Below are positions 7,268 to 15,011 of a stretch of 35,397 nt of DNA, in pieces. The notes under the pieces are model-generated. The model ran no database searches, was not told the origin of the DNA, and saw nothing but the letters and a program-made list of their open reading frames with translations. The stretch's first letter is position 1. Each line of letters starts with the position of its first letter. Location: positions 1-35,397 of the IMG/VR virus record IMGVR_UViG_3300025061_000146. One strand, 5' to 3'. Position numbers and translations under genes: made by a program. The DNA is from a virus.

Positions 7268-7674
7268 ACAAATGGAAGCAGTTAGAAGAGCAGCTCTCGG
7301 GCGTCTTCGCCAGCGCCATGATCAAAGCTGACGGCTATGAAGTGGCCTTCTACAAGCGCCTTGGCAAGGGCGAACGGCTGGTCATTGAGACCTACGTGAA
7401 CGGTTATATCAAGGGGGAATGGTTTTCAACGGGTGAGAACGGCACACCCAAGCACCCCGAAGCCCGTTTCTTTCGTCCTCACAAATGCCGCCTGTACAAG
7501 CTGAAAGATTATTCGAAGCTCAAGCGAGTATTTGGCAAGAAACAGGCCGACAAGATGGTGGAGCTTATAACAGTGGCATACAGCCCAACGTGGAACAGCC
7601 CGCGCACGCTGATCAGCCACCTGAAAAAGAACTTCCCAGATCTGGAGCTGGTGAGCAGCGAGGTAGCGTCATGA
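7264..7674 (+). CDS. Hypothetical phage protein
   Basis: A 136-aa protein with ATGA overlaps at both ends. It contains a beta-rich part (GYEVAFYKRLGKGERLVIET) and a basic central section (RPHKCRLYKLKDYSKLKRVF). No catalytic motif recognised. The C-terminal NSPRTLISHLKKNFPDLELV is helical. Its cotranslation with the DUF2786 and Cys-rich genes suggests a shared process, but I cannot name one. Confidence 0.65.
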   Translation: MNKWKQLEEQLSGVFASAMIKADGYEVAFYKRLGKGERLVIETYVNGYIKGEWFSTGENGTPKHPEARFFRPHKCRLYKLKDYSKLKRVFGKKQADKMVELITVAYSPTWNSPRTLISHLKKNFPDLELVSSEVAS

Positions 7675-8117
7675 GCCTAGAACGCATCCCTTGCAAGCCA
7701 GAAGGTGAAGAATGGGCAGAGTCCTTCGACATGCTCTGCGGCATGTGCAAGCGCCTCGGTGAGTGCGAAGTCGTGGAAGGCATGATCGACATGAAGGACG
7801 GCACGCCCTGGCCCCAAGGCGGCTGGGTAACGGACCCAGGCGCGGGCATCACCTGCCTAAGCTACGAACCGAAGCCGGTGCGTATCTTGAAAGGCCAGGA
7901 GCTGGAAGACGCACTGAACCAAGCGGTACCGATGTGCGGTGGCTGTGCAGCGCGCAAAGGGTCTGACGCATCCAAGAGCCTGCACACCCAGCGCGACTTC
8001 AACGCCTCCGTGAAGCGTCAGGGCATTTTTGCCTGCCACGAGGGTAGCAACCTCGGCAAACCCTGCGGCGGCTGGTGCAACGCGGTACGCCGCCAGATGA
8101 AGGGAGCCAAGCCATGA
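7671..8117 (+). CDS. Cysteine-rich hypothetical protein, probable metal binder
   Basis: A 148-aa protein from ATG 7671, overlapping the previous stop. A longer in-frame start at 7485 lies within that gene and is rejected. Cysteines come in pairs or clusters: MLCGMCKRLGEC near the N-terminus, MCGGCAARKG in the middle, and FACH with KPCGGWC at the end. This spacing suggests one or two zinc or iron-sulfur sites. The last eight codons overlap the GemA gene (ATG 8114). Family not recognised. Confidence 0.7.
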   Translation: MSLERIPCKPEGEEWAESFDMLCGMCKRLGECEVVEGMIDMKDGTPWPQGGWVTDPGAGITCLSYEPKPVRILKGQELEDALNQAVPMCGGCAARKGSDASKSLHTQRDFNASVKRQGIFACHEGSNLGKPCGGWCNAVRRQMKGAKP

Positions 8118-8683
8118 TCAGCAAAGGCAAACTAGCACAAATACATATTGCTAAAGCACAATTAGGCCTAAGCGATGAAGAGTACCGCGCAATACTTGCG
8201 CGTACAGCGGGCGTGAGCAGTGCCAAAGAACTAGATAACCGCACTGTGGGTGGCGTGATGTTTGAGCTGCGCCGCCTCGGGTTTCAGCCCAAAGCGCCCA
8301 AGAAAGCCGGTCGCAAGCCCAACACCTTCAACAAGCATGAACAGATGGCCAAGATCGAAGCGCAACTGACCGATATGGGACTGAGCTGGGAATACGCCGG
8401 AGCGATCGCCAAGCGCCAAACCGGCATCGAGCGCATCGACTGGCTGCGCACGGAAGCGCAGTTCAAGGGGGTGATTGCTGCGTTGGAGGTTGAACAGGAT
8501 AAACGCCACCTCATCGCCTACGTCGATGAGTGCCTGGTGGATATGGGCAAAACCCGTGAAGAACTGGCCGAGCGCTACCGCCTGCCCAATAAGTGGGAGC
8601 GCAACCTGTCGGTGTTGCAGAAGCTGGCCGAGATACTGCCGGAGCCAGCGCGCTACGTTCAGACCTTTGACCCCAGCTGTTAA
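8114..8683 (+). CDS. gemA: GemA / Mu gp16-like regulatory protein
   Basis: A 189-aa protein from ATG 8114. The N-terminus ISKGKLAQIHIAKAQLGLSD, followed by EEYRAILARTAGVSSAKEL, is the hallmark of the gp16/GemA family (DUF1018) of Mu-like phages. GemA in Mu is reported to modulate host gene expression and DNA topology; its molecular action is not settled. The basic linker KAPKKAGRKPNTF separates this from a helical C-terminal half. It sits a few genes before the Mor-like activator, the usual order. Confidence 0.9.
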   Translation: MISKGKLAQIHIAKAQLGLSDEEYRAILARTAGVSSAKELDNRTVGGVMFELRRLGFQPKAPKKAGRKPNTFNKHEQMAKIEAQLTDMGLSWEYAGAIAKRQTGIERIDWLRTEAQFKGVIAALEVEQDKRHLIAYVDECLVDMGKTREELAERYRLPNKWERNLSVLQKLAEILPEPARYVQTFDPSC

Positions 8684-8720
8684 GCAGCGATTAAACCACG
8701 ATTAACCGCCGGAGAAAGAC

Positions 8721-9173
8721 ATGGAAACCCGTTGCCCGTGCTGCCACACCACCTTCAGCCTGGAGCACGCCATGGAAGACGAATCGCTGCGCGAGATGAT
8801 GGCCATCTTGTCAGACCTTCCCCGTGAGGTGTCGCGCCCACTGGTCGCCTACATCGGCCTGTTCCGGGGCAAGACCCGCGCCATGGCCTATGAACGCCAA
8901 CTGCGCATCATGCGCGAAGCACTGGCACTGGCCACTGATACGCTGGTGGTAGGCGCAGCACTCTCCGACACCGTCGAAGCGATCCGCACCAAGCGCGACA
9001 CCGGCGAAGACACGCGCCCGCTGCGCAACCACAACTATCTCAAGCGCGTGGTAGAAACCCAAGGCGCACGGGCCGAAGCCACACGCCTGGCACCGGCACC
9101 CACCCAACACAAGCCAGCCGCCAAAGGTATGATGCGTGCCTTGGAAGCGGCCAACCGGAGCCGTCAAGGATGA
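8721..9173 (+). CDS. Phage protein with N-terminal zinc-finger-like motif
   Basis: A 150-aa protein with a GGAGA ribosome site. The N-terminal CPCCHTTFSLEHA (Cys5, Cys7, Cys8, His9) looks like half of a zinc knuckle; no second Cys pair follows, so metal binding is uncertain. The middle is helical, and the end is basic (KPAAKGMMRALEAANRSR), suited to nucleic acid binding. Together with the next gene it may act in replication. Two direct repeats CGATTAA (8688-8694 and 8699-8705) lie just upstream, purpose unknown. Confidence 0.65.
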   Translation: METRCPCCHTTFSLEHAMEDESLREMMAILSDLPREVSRPLVAYIGLFRGKTRAMAYERQLRIMREALALATDTLVVGAALSDTVEAIRTKRDTGEDTRPLRNHNYLKRVVETQGARAEATRLAPAPTQHKPAAKGMMRALEAANRSRQG

Positions 9174-9556
9174 GCCCAATAGCCCAGTGGTTCCGTAACG
9201 AAGTGACCGATGGCGTGATGCGCCTGCTAGTGCTGCGCCTGCCCAGTGCACCGTGGGAAGACGAAGCCGAATACACCACTAAAACCTGGGTAGAGGTACT
9301 GTGGTCCGCGCCAATCGGCTGGGATGAACAGCAAGACGTTCGCCGCCTACGCTACGCCTTTAACCGCTTGGCTGCGCAATCAGAGCGCTGGCCAGCGCCG
9401 CGCCAACTGCTCGGCATGCTGCCGGAACGCACGCCGCGCCCACGGCTACCCAAGCCACCCATGAGCGAGGCCAAGCGCCACGCCAACCGGGAGCGCCTGA
9501 AAACGATGATTGCCGAACTCGGCCTGAACTCAACGCGAGGAAACCACCGTGAATAA
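9170..9556 (+). CDS. Hypothetical middle-region protein
   Basis: A 128-aa protein overlapping the previous gene by ATGA. Sections RLRYAFNRLAAQSERWPAPR and RPRLPKPPMSEAKRHANRER are basic. The motif 'AFNRLAAQSERWPAP' followed by proline-rich sequence resembles small proteins found before Mor in many Mu-like phages, of unknown role. Ends 8 bases into the Mor-like gene. Confidence 0.65.
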   Translation: MSPIAQWFRNEVTDGVMRLLVLRLPSAPWEDEAEYTTKTWVEVLWSAPIGWDEQQDVRRLRYAFNRLAAQSERWPAPRQLLGMLPERTPRPRLPKPPMSEAKRHANRERLKTMIAELGLNSTRGNHRE

Positions 9557-9977
9557 GCACGATGATGACACACTCGATATGGGCTTCGAGATACCCGACG
9601 ATGCGTTAGAGCACCTAGACCCGGAGATCCTCAAGAAATGGCCGCAGGGTTTGAGCGACATGCTAAGCGTGGTGGAGCATGCCCTGGTGAAAGCGGGAGA
9701 GGATCAGCACTGTGCCCGCCGACATGCCTTTACCGTAGTGCGTGCCATTTCTCGCTTAGCAGGTGGCCGCAGCCTTTACGTACCGCAAGGCAAGCACTTA
9801 GAGCGCGCCTTGCGCGACCGCGCCCTATGGGAGCTGCACAACGGTCACAACGTTGAAGAACTAGCGGCACGCGCAGGCATTACCGTGGTACAGGTGTACA
9901 ACATCATTGCCGAGCAACGGAAGTTGGCGCGTGCCAGGCATCAATCGGATCTGTTCAACGAAACCGCAAACGGCTAA
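9549..9977 (+). CDS. mor: Mor-type middle transcription activator
   Basis: A 142-aa protein starting with GTG at 9549, with GAGG shortly ahead. It shows the Mor/C family pattern: a dimerisation part (LSDMLSVVEHALVKAG, then CARRHAFTVVRAISRLAGG), the strand GRSLYVPQGK, and a C-terminal helix-turn-helix (NVEELAARAGITVVQVYNII). In Mu, Mor activates the middle promoter that makes C, and C then activates the late promoters. Here no second family member is found, so this protein may drive late transcription directly. That is inference. Confidence 0.9.
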   Translation: MNKHDDDTLDMGFEIPDDALEHLDPEILKKWPQGLSDMLSVVEHALVKAGEDQHCARRHAFTVVRAISRLAGGRSLYVPQGKHLERALRDRALWELHNGHNVEELAARAGITVVQVYNIIAEQRKLARARHQSDLFNETANG

Positions 9978-10007
9978 GCTAACCGCGATAATTACGGGGG
10001 ACATATC

Positions 10008-10352
10008 ATGAAAGCATTGGTAGCAGGGATCGTATTCGCGTTAATGGCAACCGTAGCAATAGCCCAAGATAAAGCGGTTACGTTTAGCGAATACTCGGCG
10101 ACAACACAGGCAGCATTCACTCATTCGCAACGCTGCAAAGCCGAGATCACTACTAGCGGTGTAGGTGAACGTTGCAGCCGGTTCTTTGAATACCTAGGAC
10201 GTTATCAAAATGTGGCGGCAGCGTTTCAGGCTAGAATGGCAAACGAGGGAACAGCAGCGTTCGATGGTGCTAGCAGCCCAACCATCAGCGGCCATGAGCA
10301 TTTTGAAGAGCGTTTGACGACCAATATTCACTACATCACAGAGATGATGTGA
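10008..10352 (+). CDS. Secreted (periplasmic) small protein, probable accessory gene
   Basis: A 114-aa protein with a clear signal peptide: MKALVAGIVFALMATVAIA, then cleavage before QDKAV. The mature part is about 95 residues with two cysteines (QRCKAE and GERCSRFF) that could form a disulfide. It is flanked by its own terminator, and its base composition looks more AT-rich than neighbours. It occupies the place of the C activator gene between Mor and lysis in Mu. A lysogenic-conversion or superinfection-related cell-envelope role is possible; nothing in the sequence proves one. Confidence 0.7.
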   Translation: MKALVAGIVFALMATVAIAQDKAVTFSEYSATTQAAFTHSQRCKAEITTSGVGERCSRFFEYLGRYQNVAAAFQARMANEGTAAFDGASSPTISGHEHFEERLTTNIHYITEMM

Positions 10353-10375
10353 CGGCTTCCGCGTTTCCCCTAACA

Positions 10376-10403
10376 AACCCGCCCGGCGGGTTGTTTACTT
10401 TTT
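10376..10403 (+). terminator. Rho-independent terminator
   Basis: Stem AACCCGC / GCGGGTT with loop CCG (10376-10392), followed by a T-rich tail GTTTACTTTTT. It separates the secreted-protein gene from the lysis cassette and lies directly before the repeated late element at 10406, so late transcription starts fresh after it. Confidence 0.75.
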
Positions 10404-10405
10404 AG

Positions 10406-10431
10406 TCCCTAAAAATCCCTAAAACGCTTTA
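10406..10431 (+). promoter_or_regulatory. Candidate late-promoter element, copy 1 (before lysis genes)
   Basis: Two direct repeats TCCCTAAAA start 10 bases apart (10406 and 10416), one helical turn, followed by GCTTTA. The end TAAA-ACGC-TTTA is a short dyad. A second copy at 18582-18607 is identical in 23 of 26 bases and the three differences are all transitions. The element lies between a terminator and the lysis cassette, the place of Mu's C-dependent promoter Plys. A loose -10-like TATCCT lies at 10457-10462; TTTATT at 10428 is an alternative. Confidence 0.6.
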
Positions 10432-10512
10432 TTCCCAGTGTTTCCCGCTAAGCCCCTATCCTGACCTCACTGCACTGTGCTTACCGCCCACACCGCATTG
10501 AGGCCTCCAACC

Positions 10513-10824
10513 GTGAACACCCAAACCCGCAACAACCTGCTCGATAAACTGCGCATTGGCCCTTGGCTGATCCTCGCTATTCTCACCACCATTGGCGTGG
10601 CGTTCATGTACCCCCATCAGCTTGGCGTGTTGCTTTGGTCGCTAACCAAGCTGTGCTGGGGCGCGTACCTCGGCTACTGGATCGACCGCAGCATCTTCCC
10701 CTACGCACGCCCAGGCGACTATCAGTGCAGCGACGGCTATGACTTGAGTGCCATTGCGTTACTCATGCTCCGCCGCGCCATCATCATCGCCGCCGCAATT
10801 CTGGCTCTCGGGTTGGGGGTGTGA
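10513..10824 (+). CDS. Putative holin
   Basis: A 103-aa membrane protein read from GTG 10513 (GAGG nine bases ahead); an earlier in-frame GTG at 10477 has no ribosome site. Hydrophobic segments: residues about 17-32 (GPWLILAILTTIGVAF), about 36-55 (LGVLLWSLTKLCWGAYLGYW) and about 82-102 (RRAIIIAAAILALGLGV). Three short membrane helices and position before the endolysin fit a class I-type holin, which opens the inner membrane at lysis time. The family resembles the putative holins of B3-like phages. First gene after the candidate late element. Confidence 0.75.
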   Translation: MNTQTRNNLLDKLRIGPWLILAILTTIGVAFMYPHQLGVLLWSLTKLCWGAYLGYWIDRSIFPYARPGDYQCSDGYDLSAIALLMLRRAIIIAAAILALGLGV

Positions 10825-10825
10825 C

Positions 10826-10990
10826 ATGGCCGCTGAAACCGCCGCCGAGCTAATCGAGAAAGGCTGGCGCGACCTTGCTGAGCTTGAGGCAGCGATAATG
10901 CCGCCCGCTGCCTTATTAGCTAGCTATTACCGCTTGAAGGACACCCTCCAGCGTGCCGAAGCAGCGTTGGAAAAGGAGCGCCCAGAATGA
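10826..10990 (+). CDS. Small lysis-cassette protein of unknown function
   Basis: A 54-aa protein from ATG 10826, one base after the holin stop and overlapping the endolysin start by ATGA. Helical and amphipathic: MAAETAAELIEKGWRDLAEL at the start and YYRLKDTLQRAEAALEKERP at the end. An upstream in-frame start at 10748 lies inside the holin gene. No membrane segment. It could modulate lysis, but there is only position to suggest it. Confidence 0.6.
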   Translation: MAAETAAELIEKGWRDLAELEAAIMPPAALLASYYRLKDTLQRAEAALEKERPE

Positions 10991-11640
10991 ACGATCTAAA
11001 AGCCTACCTGCGCGCTAACGGCACCTGGATAGCCATGAGTTTAGTGCTGGCCACGCTGCTAATGCTGGAAGCCTGCCAACCTGCCCACGCCCAAATACCC
11101 AGCGCCGCCCACGGCTACCAACGCGAGCTAACCCGCATCGTGCAACAAGAATGGGGCATGAACGGCCGTGTGGCCGTGCATGCCGCGCAGATCCACCAGG
11201 AAAGCGCCTGGCGCTCCAGCGTCAACAGCCCAGTGGGCGCGCAGGGGCTTAGCCAGTTTATGCCCAGCACTAGCGCGTGGATCGCCGAGATTTACCCCGA
11301 CCTTGGCCGCGCTGCGCCATATTCCCCTACCTGGGCGATGCGTGCCCAGGCGCGCTATAACCGTTGGCATTGGCAGCGGCTACGCAGCGCCGCTGACGAA
11401 TGCCAACGCTGGGCAATGGCTCTTAGCGCCTACAACGGCGGTTTGGGCTGGGTGAACCGAGATAGACGCTTAGCGACAGCCGCCGGGGACAACCCCGGCG
11501 TTTGGTTTGGTAGCGTCGAGAAATACACCAACCGTGCTGGCTGGGCCAAGCGCGAAAACCGCCACTACGTGCGCCACATTTTGCTTGAGTTAACGCCCCG
11601 CTATTCGAGTGCTGGCTGGCAAGGGGGTGCGCCATGCTAA
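10987..11640 (+). CDS. Lytic transglycosylase endolysin (SLT domain)
   Basis: A 217-aa peptidoglycan lyase. The SLT pattern is clear: catalytic Glu72 in IHQESAWRSSVNSPVGAQGL, then SQFMPSTSAWI, and later the AYNGG motif (ALSAYNGGLGWVNRD). An N-terminal hydrophobic stretch (residues 14-27) ends in AHAQ, so export by signal peptide or as a signal-anchor (SAR-like) form is likely; a lipoprotein reading (LEAC, Cys30) is less likely because of Glu at -2. Mu also encodes its endolysin at this place. It overlaps both neighbours by a few bases. Confidence 0.92.
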   Translation: MNDLKAYLRANGTWIAMSLVLATLLMLEACQPAHAQIPSAAHGYQRELTRIVQQEWGMNGRVAVHAAQIHQESAWRSSVNSPVGAQGLSQFMPSTSAWIAEIYPDLGRAAPYSPTWAMRAQARYNRWHWQRLRSAADECQRWAMALSAYNGGLGWVNRDRRLATAAGDNPGVWFGSVEKYTNRAGWAKRENRHYVRHILLELTPRYSSAGWQGGAPC

Positions 11641-11987
11641 GCAAGATCGGTCTAGCTGTTGTTGGTGTGCTGGTGATCGCACTGGTCGTGCAGTACCAGT
11701 ACGCCAGCCACTTAAAAGAGATGGTGGCCATTGAGCGCCAAGCGTATGAAAAAGCCAATGCTGACAAACAGGCAGCGCAAGCGGAAGCCCTTGCAACCCT
11801 GGATGAGTTATTAGACGCCCAGCAGCGCTACCGTCTCGCTGAAGCCGATATTAAAGCGCTTCAAGAAGAATTGGCCGAGCAGGCCCAGGACTATCAAGCA
11901 CTTCGCCAGCGCATACAACGCTCACCCGCCAGCGACGACGGCCCCGTAGCCCCGGTGCTGCGCGACACTTTGGAGCACCTGCCGTGA
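11634..11987 (+). CDS. Inner-membrane spanin (Rz-like)
   Basis: A 117-aa protein with one N-terminal membrane helix (IGLAVVGVLVIALVVQY) and then a long coiled coil rich in Ala, Glu and Gln (about 27-95, e.g. AEADIKALQEELAEQAQDYQ). This is the i-spanin layout: anchored in the inner membrane, spanning the periplasm and joining an outer-membrane lipoprotein partner to fuse the membranes at lysis. The partner gene follows with a GTGA overlap. Confidence 0.85.
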   Translation: MLSKIGLAVVGVLVIALVVQYQYASHLKEMVAIERQAYEKANADKQAAQAEALATLDELLDAQQRYRLAEADIKALQEELAEQAQDYQALRQRIQRSPASDDGPVAPVLRDTLEHLP

Positions 11988-12280
11988 CTCGAACCGTCCT
12001 GATACTGGCGGCCACCGCCGCGCTGGCCGCCTGCGGCAGCACACCGCCCGCATTGTCACCACCCCCGACCGTAACCGTATACGAGTGCGTAACCCCGGCG
12101 GGGCTGACTGAACGCGAAGGCGCGCCGCGTCCCCCTATTGGTGACTACACACAGGAAGACGTGGCGCTGTTCATCACCGACCTGCACCAGTGGGGCGCGC
12201 GCGGTTGGCTGCGCGTTGCCCGTATCCGAGAGCACGCCGATAAGTGCTTACAAAGTGCCGACGAAGAAGAAACTGAGTAA
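11984..12280 (+). CDS. Outer-membrane spanin lipoprotein (Rz1-like)
   Basis: A 98-aa protein with GTG start overlapping the i-spanin stop. It has a lipoprotein signal, VLILAATAALAACGS, with lipobox LAAC and lipidated Cys17, followed by a proline-rich stretch (STPPALSPPPTVTV) typical of Rz1. The remaining 60 residues are charged. Together with the gene before it this forms a tandem two-component spanin pair rather than an embedded one. Confidence 0.85.
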   Translation: MTRTVLILAATAALAACGSTPPALSPPPTVTVYECVTPAGLTEREGAPRPPIGDYTQEDVALFITDLHQWGARGWLRVARIREHADKCLQSADEEETE

Positions 12281-12289
12281 GGGGACGTA

Positions 12290-12634
12290 ATGGAAATTAT
12301 CAACTGGAACGCGGCCAAGGTGCTGTTTGATGTGATGCAAGCAGTACTGACGGCACTCATGGCAGTGTACGTGTACTGGCTCAATAAGCACCGTGCCAGC
12401 CAAACCGCGATTAAAGGCACCAACGAGCGCATCGATGGCGTCGAAAAGAAAGTGGTCAACTTGGAGCACAAGATGGAGCGCCTGCCTAACCACGAAGACC
12501 TAACAAAGCTACAAGAGCAGATGTCAAAAACCAACGTGCTGCTGGCCGAGATCAGTGCTAGCCAAAAAGCTACATCGGTTCAGGTCAATCGAATGAATGA
12601 CTACCTTATGAACCAGCCGCGTGGAGGCCACTGA
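12290..12634 (+). CDS. DUF2730 family protein (Mu gp25-like)
   Basis: A 114-aa protein with one membrane helix near the N-terminus (VLFDVMQAVLTALMAVYVYW) followed by a coiled coil (NERIDGVEKKVVNLEHKMER). This matches DUF2730, found at this exact place between lysis and terminase genes in Mu-like phages (Mu gp25). Role unknown. The stop overlaps the next start (TGATG). Confidence 0.85.
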   Translation: MEIINWNAAKVLFDVMQAVLTALMAVYVYWLNKHRASQTAIKGTNERIDGVEKKVVNLEHKMERLPNHEDLTKLQEQMSKTNVLLAEISASQKATSVQVNRMNDYLMNQPRGGH

Positions 12635-12933
12635 TGGACTACAACGACTTCGAAACCGAAGGCCGCCGCCTGTGCATCCTTCGCATTCTGTCGCGCCGTA
12701 CCCAGTTCACGGCGAACGAATACAGCCTGAATGATGAGCTGAAAGGTGCCTACGCCCATATCGTAAGTACCGATCGGCTACACAACGATCTGGCTTGGCT
12801 GGATGAACAAGACCTGATCATTCTGCAGCGCCCGCGTGCAGGCTGGATCGTGACGCTAACATCACGCGGTTCTGACTGTGCCAATGGGCTGGCCAATGTG
12901 CCTGGCGTCGCCAAACCACGCCCAGGAGCATAA
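12634..12933 (+). CDS. Mu gp26-like (VpaChn25_0724 family) protein
   Basis: A 99-aa protein with a winged-helix-like layout: RRLCILRILSRRTQFTANEY, then STDRLHNDLAWLDEQDLIIL and GWIVTLTSRGSDCANGL. This is the family seen as Mu gp26 and VpaChn25_0724, always upstream of the terminase genes. It may bind DNA during packaging, but that is not shown. Translation is coupled to the gene before. Confidence 0.8.
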   Translation: MDYNDFETEGRRLCILRILSRRTQFTANEYSLNDELKGAYAHIVSTDRLHNDLAWLDEQDLIILQRPRAGWIVTLTSRGSDCANGLANVPGVAKPRPGA

Positions 12934-12936
12934 GCC

Positions 12937-13485
12937 ATGGCCCCCCGCAATAAAGTGTTTAGCCTGCCCCAGGAAGTGCGTGACGAGCTAAATGAGAAGC
13001 TGGTATCGACCGGTTTTCAGGGCTACGCAGGCTTGGCTGATTGGCTGAAAGAGCGTGGTTTTGAAGTCTCGCGTAGCTCGGTACAGCGCTATGGCCAGGA
13101 CTTGCAAGAAGAGTTCGAAGAGGCCATGGGCAGCGTTCGCCGTACCACTGAAATGGCCAAGGCCATGGCGGATGCGGTGGAAGACGACGAAGGCAACTTG
13201 ATCGACGCTACCGCGCGCTTGGTGCAAGAGCACCTGCTGCGCATCTCATTAGAGTTTCGCAAGATGGAGATCGAGCCAGACGCCGCCGCCCACCATCTGG
13301 GCAAGGTCTCCAAGGCACTGGATAGCTTAGGCCGCCTGTCGCTCAGTCAGAAGAAGCATGCCAAAGAGTTGCGGGCACAAGTCGCCAAGGAAGCGGCTGA
13401 GAAGGCCGAAACTAGCATGGCAACCCAGGGCATGAGCCAAGAAGCCATTGACTCTATCAAGCGTGACATTATGGGGATTGCCTGA
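12937..13485 (+). CDS. Small terminase subunit-like protein (DUF3486, Mu gp27)
   Basis: A 182-aa protein of DUF3486. The N-terminus (KVFSLPQEVRDELNEKLVST and GFEVSRSSVQRYGQDLQEEF) is a helix-turn-helix that in this family recognises phage DNA for packaging. The rest is a long helical region and a charged end (KKHAKELRAQVAKEAAEKAE). It lies directly ahead of the large terminase (overlap TGATG). Usual length for the family. Confidence 0.88.
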   Translation: MAPRNKVFSLPQEVRDELNEKLVSTGFQGYAGLADWLKERGFEVSRSSVQRYGQDLQEEFEEAMGSVRRTTEMAKAMADAVEDDEGNLIDATARLVQEHLLRISLEFRKMEIEPDAAAHHLGKVSKALDSLGRLSLSQKKHAKELRAQVAKEAAEKAETSMATQGMSQEAIDSIKRDIMGIA

Positions 13486-15011
13486 TGAGCACGGCGCTGC
13501 CTGAATCCGTCCTGCTGCCGTACCAGAAGGCGTGGATCGAAGACGAATCGGACCTCAAGATTGCCGAGAAAAGCCGCCGTACCGGTTTGACCTGGGGCGA
13601 AGCGGCGGATGCAGTGCTGTCGGCCAGTAGCGCCAAGGCCGCCGGAGGCACCAACCACTTCTACGTGGGAAGCAACAAAGACATGGCCATCGAGTTTATC
13701 GATGCCTGTGCCATGTGGGCCAAAGCATTCAACCGAGCCGCCAGTCACATCAAGGAAGAGCTATATCAGGATGAGGATAAAGACATCCTCACTTTCAATA
13801 TCCACTTCTCCAGCGGCTTCAAGATTCAAGCGCTCAGCTCGCGCCCCAGCAACATGCGTGGCCGCCAAGGTAACGTCACAATCGATGAAGCCGCATTCCA
13901 TGATCAGCTTGCCGAAGTGCTCAAAGCTGCCTTAGCTCTCACCATGTGGGGCGCGAAAGTGCGCCTGATCAGCACCCATAACGGCGTGGAAAACCTGTTC
14001 AACGAACTGATCCAGAACAGTCGTGCAGGTAAACAGCGTTATAGCGTCCACCGCATCACCTTAGACGACGCCTGTGAGCAAGGGCTGTATCAGCGCATCT
14101 GTCTGGTGCGTGGCAAGCCCTGGAGCCAGCAGGCCGAAGACGAGTGGAAGGCTAACCTGCTGAAGGACACCGCCACCAAAGAGGATGCGCTAGAAGAGTA
14201 TTACTGCGTACCGAAAGCGGGCGGAGGTGCCTATCTTTCCCGCGCCATGATCGAAGCGCGCATGGTCGATGCACCGGTGATCCGCTTTGAAGGCAGCGCC
14301 GAATTCAACGCGGTACCAGAACACTACCGGGCGCTTGAGATAGCCGACTGGTGCAATGAACACCTGCTGCCCCTGCTTGAAAAGCTCGACCCTAAACTGA
14401 GCCACTGCTTTGGTGAAGACTTTGGGCGTAGCGGTGACTTAACCGTGATTGCCCCCATGGCCATCACTCAGCAGCTCGTGCGTCAGGTGCCGTTCCTTGT
14501 CGAGCTACGCAACGTGCCGTTCAAGCAGCAAGAGCAAGTACTGTTCTTTATCGTTGACCGGTTGCCGCGGCTACAGGGTGGCGCGCTGGATGGTCGCGGT
14601 AACGGCCAGTACCTGGCAGAGCAAGCCGCTGAACGCTATGGAAGCATTGTCGAGGTGATCATGCTTTCCCAGAGCTGGTACCTCAACAATATGCCCCCGT
14701 TTAAAGCAGCGTTTGAAGATGAGTTGATCAGCCTTCCCCGCGATAGCCACGTGGTCGATGACCTGCGCGCCCTGCAAGTCATCAAGGGCGTGCCCAAGCT
14801 GCCCGATGCCAAAACCGGCGATAGCAAAGACCGCCATGGCGACGCGGCTATCGCACTGGCCATGGCGTACTACGCCAGCCTGATGGACGTGGTGCCCATA
14901 GAATTCACCCCCGCGCCCCTGCCTGGTGTATCCAACCAGGACGACGACAGCGACGACATTGAAAACACCAGCTTTGGCGGTTTTAAAAACACAGGAGGCG
15001 GCGCATGGTAA
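13485..15011 (+). CDS. Terminase large subunit (Mu gp28-like)
   Basis: DNA packaging motor, 508 aa. The ATPase part has the variant Walker A KSRRTGLTW at 29-37 and Walker B VTIDEAAFHD at 131-140, with GRQGN just before. The nuclease part has GEDFGRSGDLTVIAP (Asp312) and DGRGNGQYLAEQAAERYG, and ends in KDRHGDAAIALAMA (Asp453), the acidic residues expected in an RNase H-like nuclease. It cuts phage DNA together with flanking host DNA for headful packaging in Mu. The stop overlaps the portal start. Confidence 0.95.
   Translation: MSTALPESVLLPYQKAWIEDESDLKIAEKSRRTGLTWGEAADAVLSASSAKAAGGTNHFYVGSNKDMAIEFIDACAMWAKAFNRAASHIKEELYQDEDKDILTFNIHFSSGFKIQALSSRPSNMRGRQGNVTIDEAAFHDQLAEVLKAALALTMWGAKVRLISTHNGVENLFNELIQNSRAGKQRYSVHRITLDDACEQGLYQRICLVRGKPWSQQAEDEWKANLLKDTATKEDALEEYYCVPKAGGGAYLSRAMIEARMVDAPVIRFEGSAEFNAVPEHYRALEIADWCNEHLLPLLEKLDPKLSHCFGEDFGRSGDLTVIAPMAITQQLVRQVPFLVELRNVPFKQQEQVLFFIVDRLPRLQGGALDGRGNGQYLAEQAAERYGSIVEVIMLSQSWYLNNMPPFKAAFEDELISLPRDSHVVDDLRALQVIKGVPKLPDAKTGDSKDRHGDAAIALAMAYYASLMDVVPIEFTPAPLPGVSNQDDDSDDIENTSFGGFKNTGGGAW

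Noticed and set aside
8688-8705. Two CGATTAA direct repeats as a possible regulatory site
   Set aside because: Only seven bases each, with no further copies arranged alike in other gaps; too weak to call.
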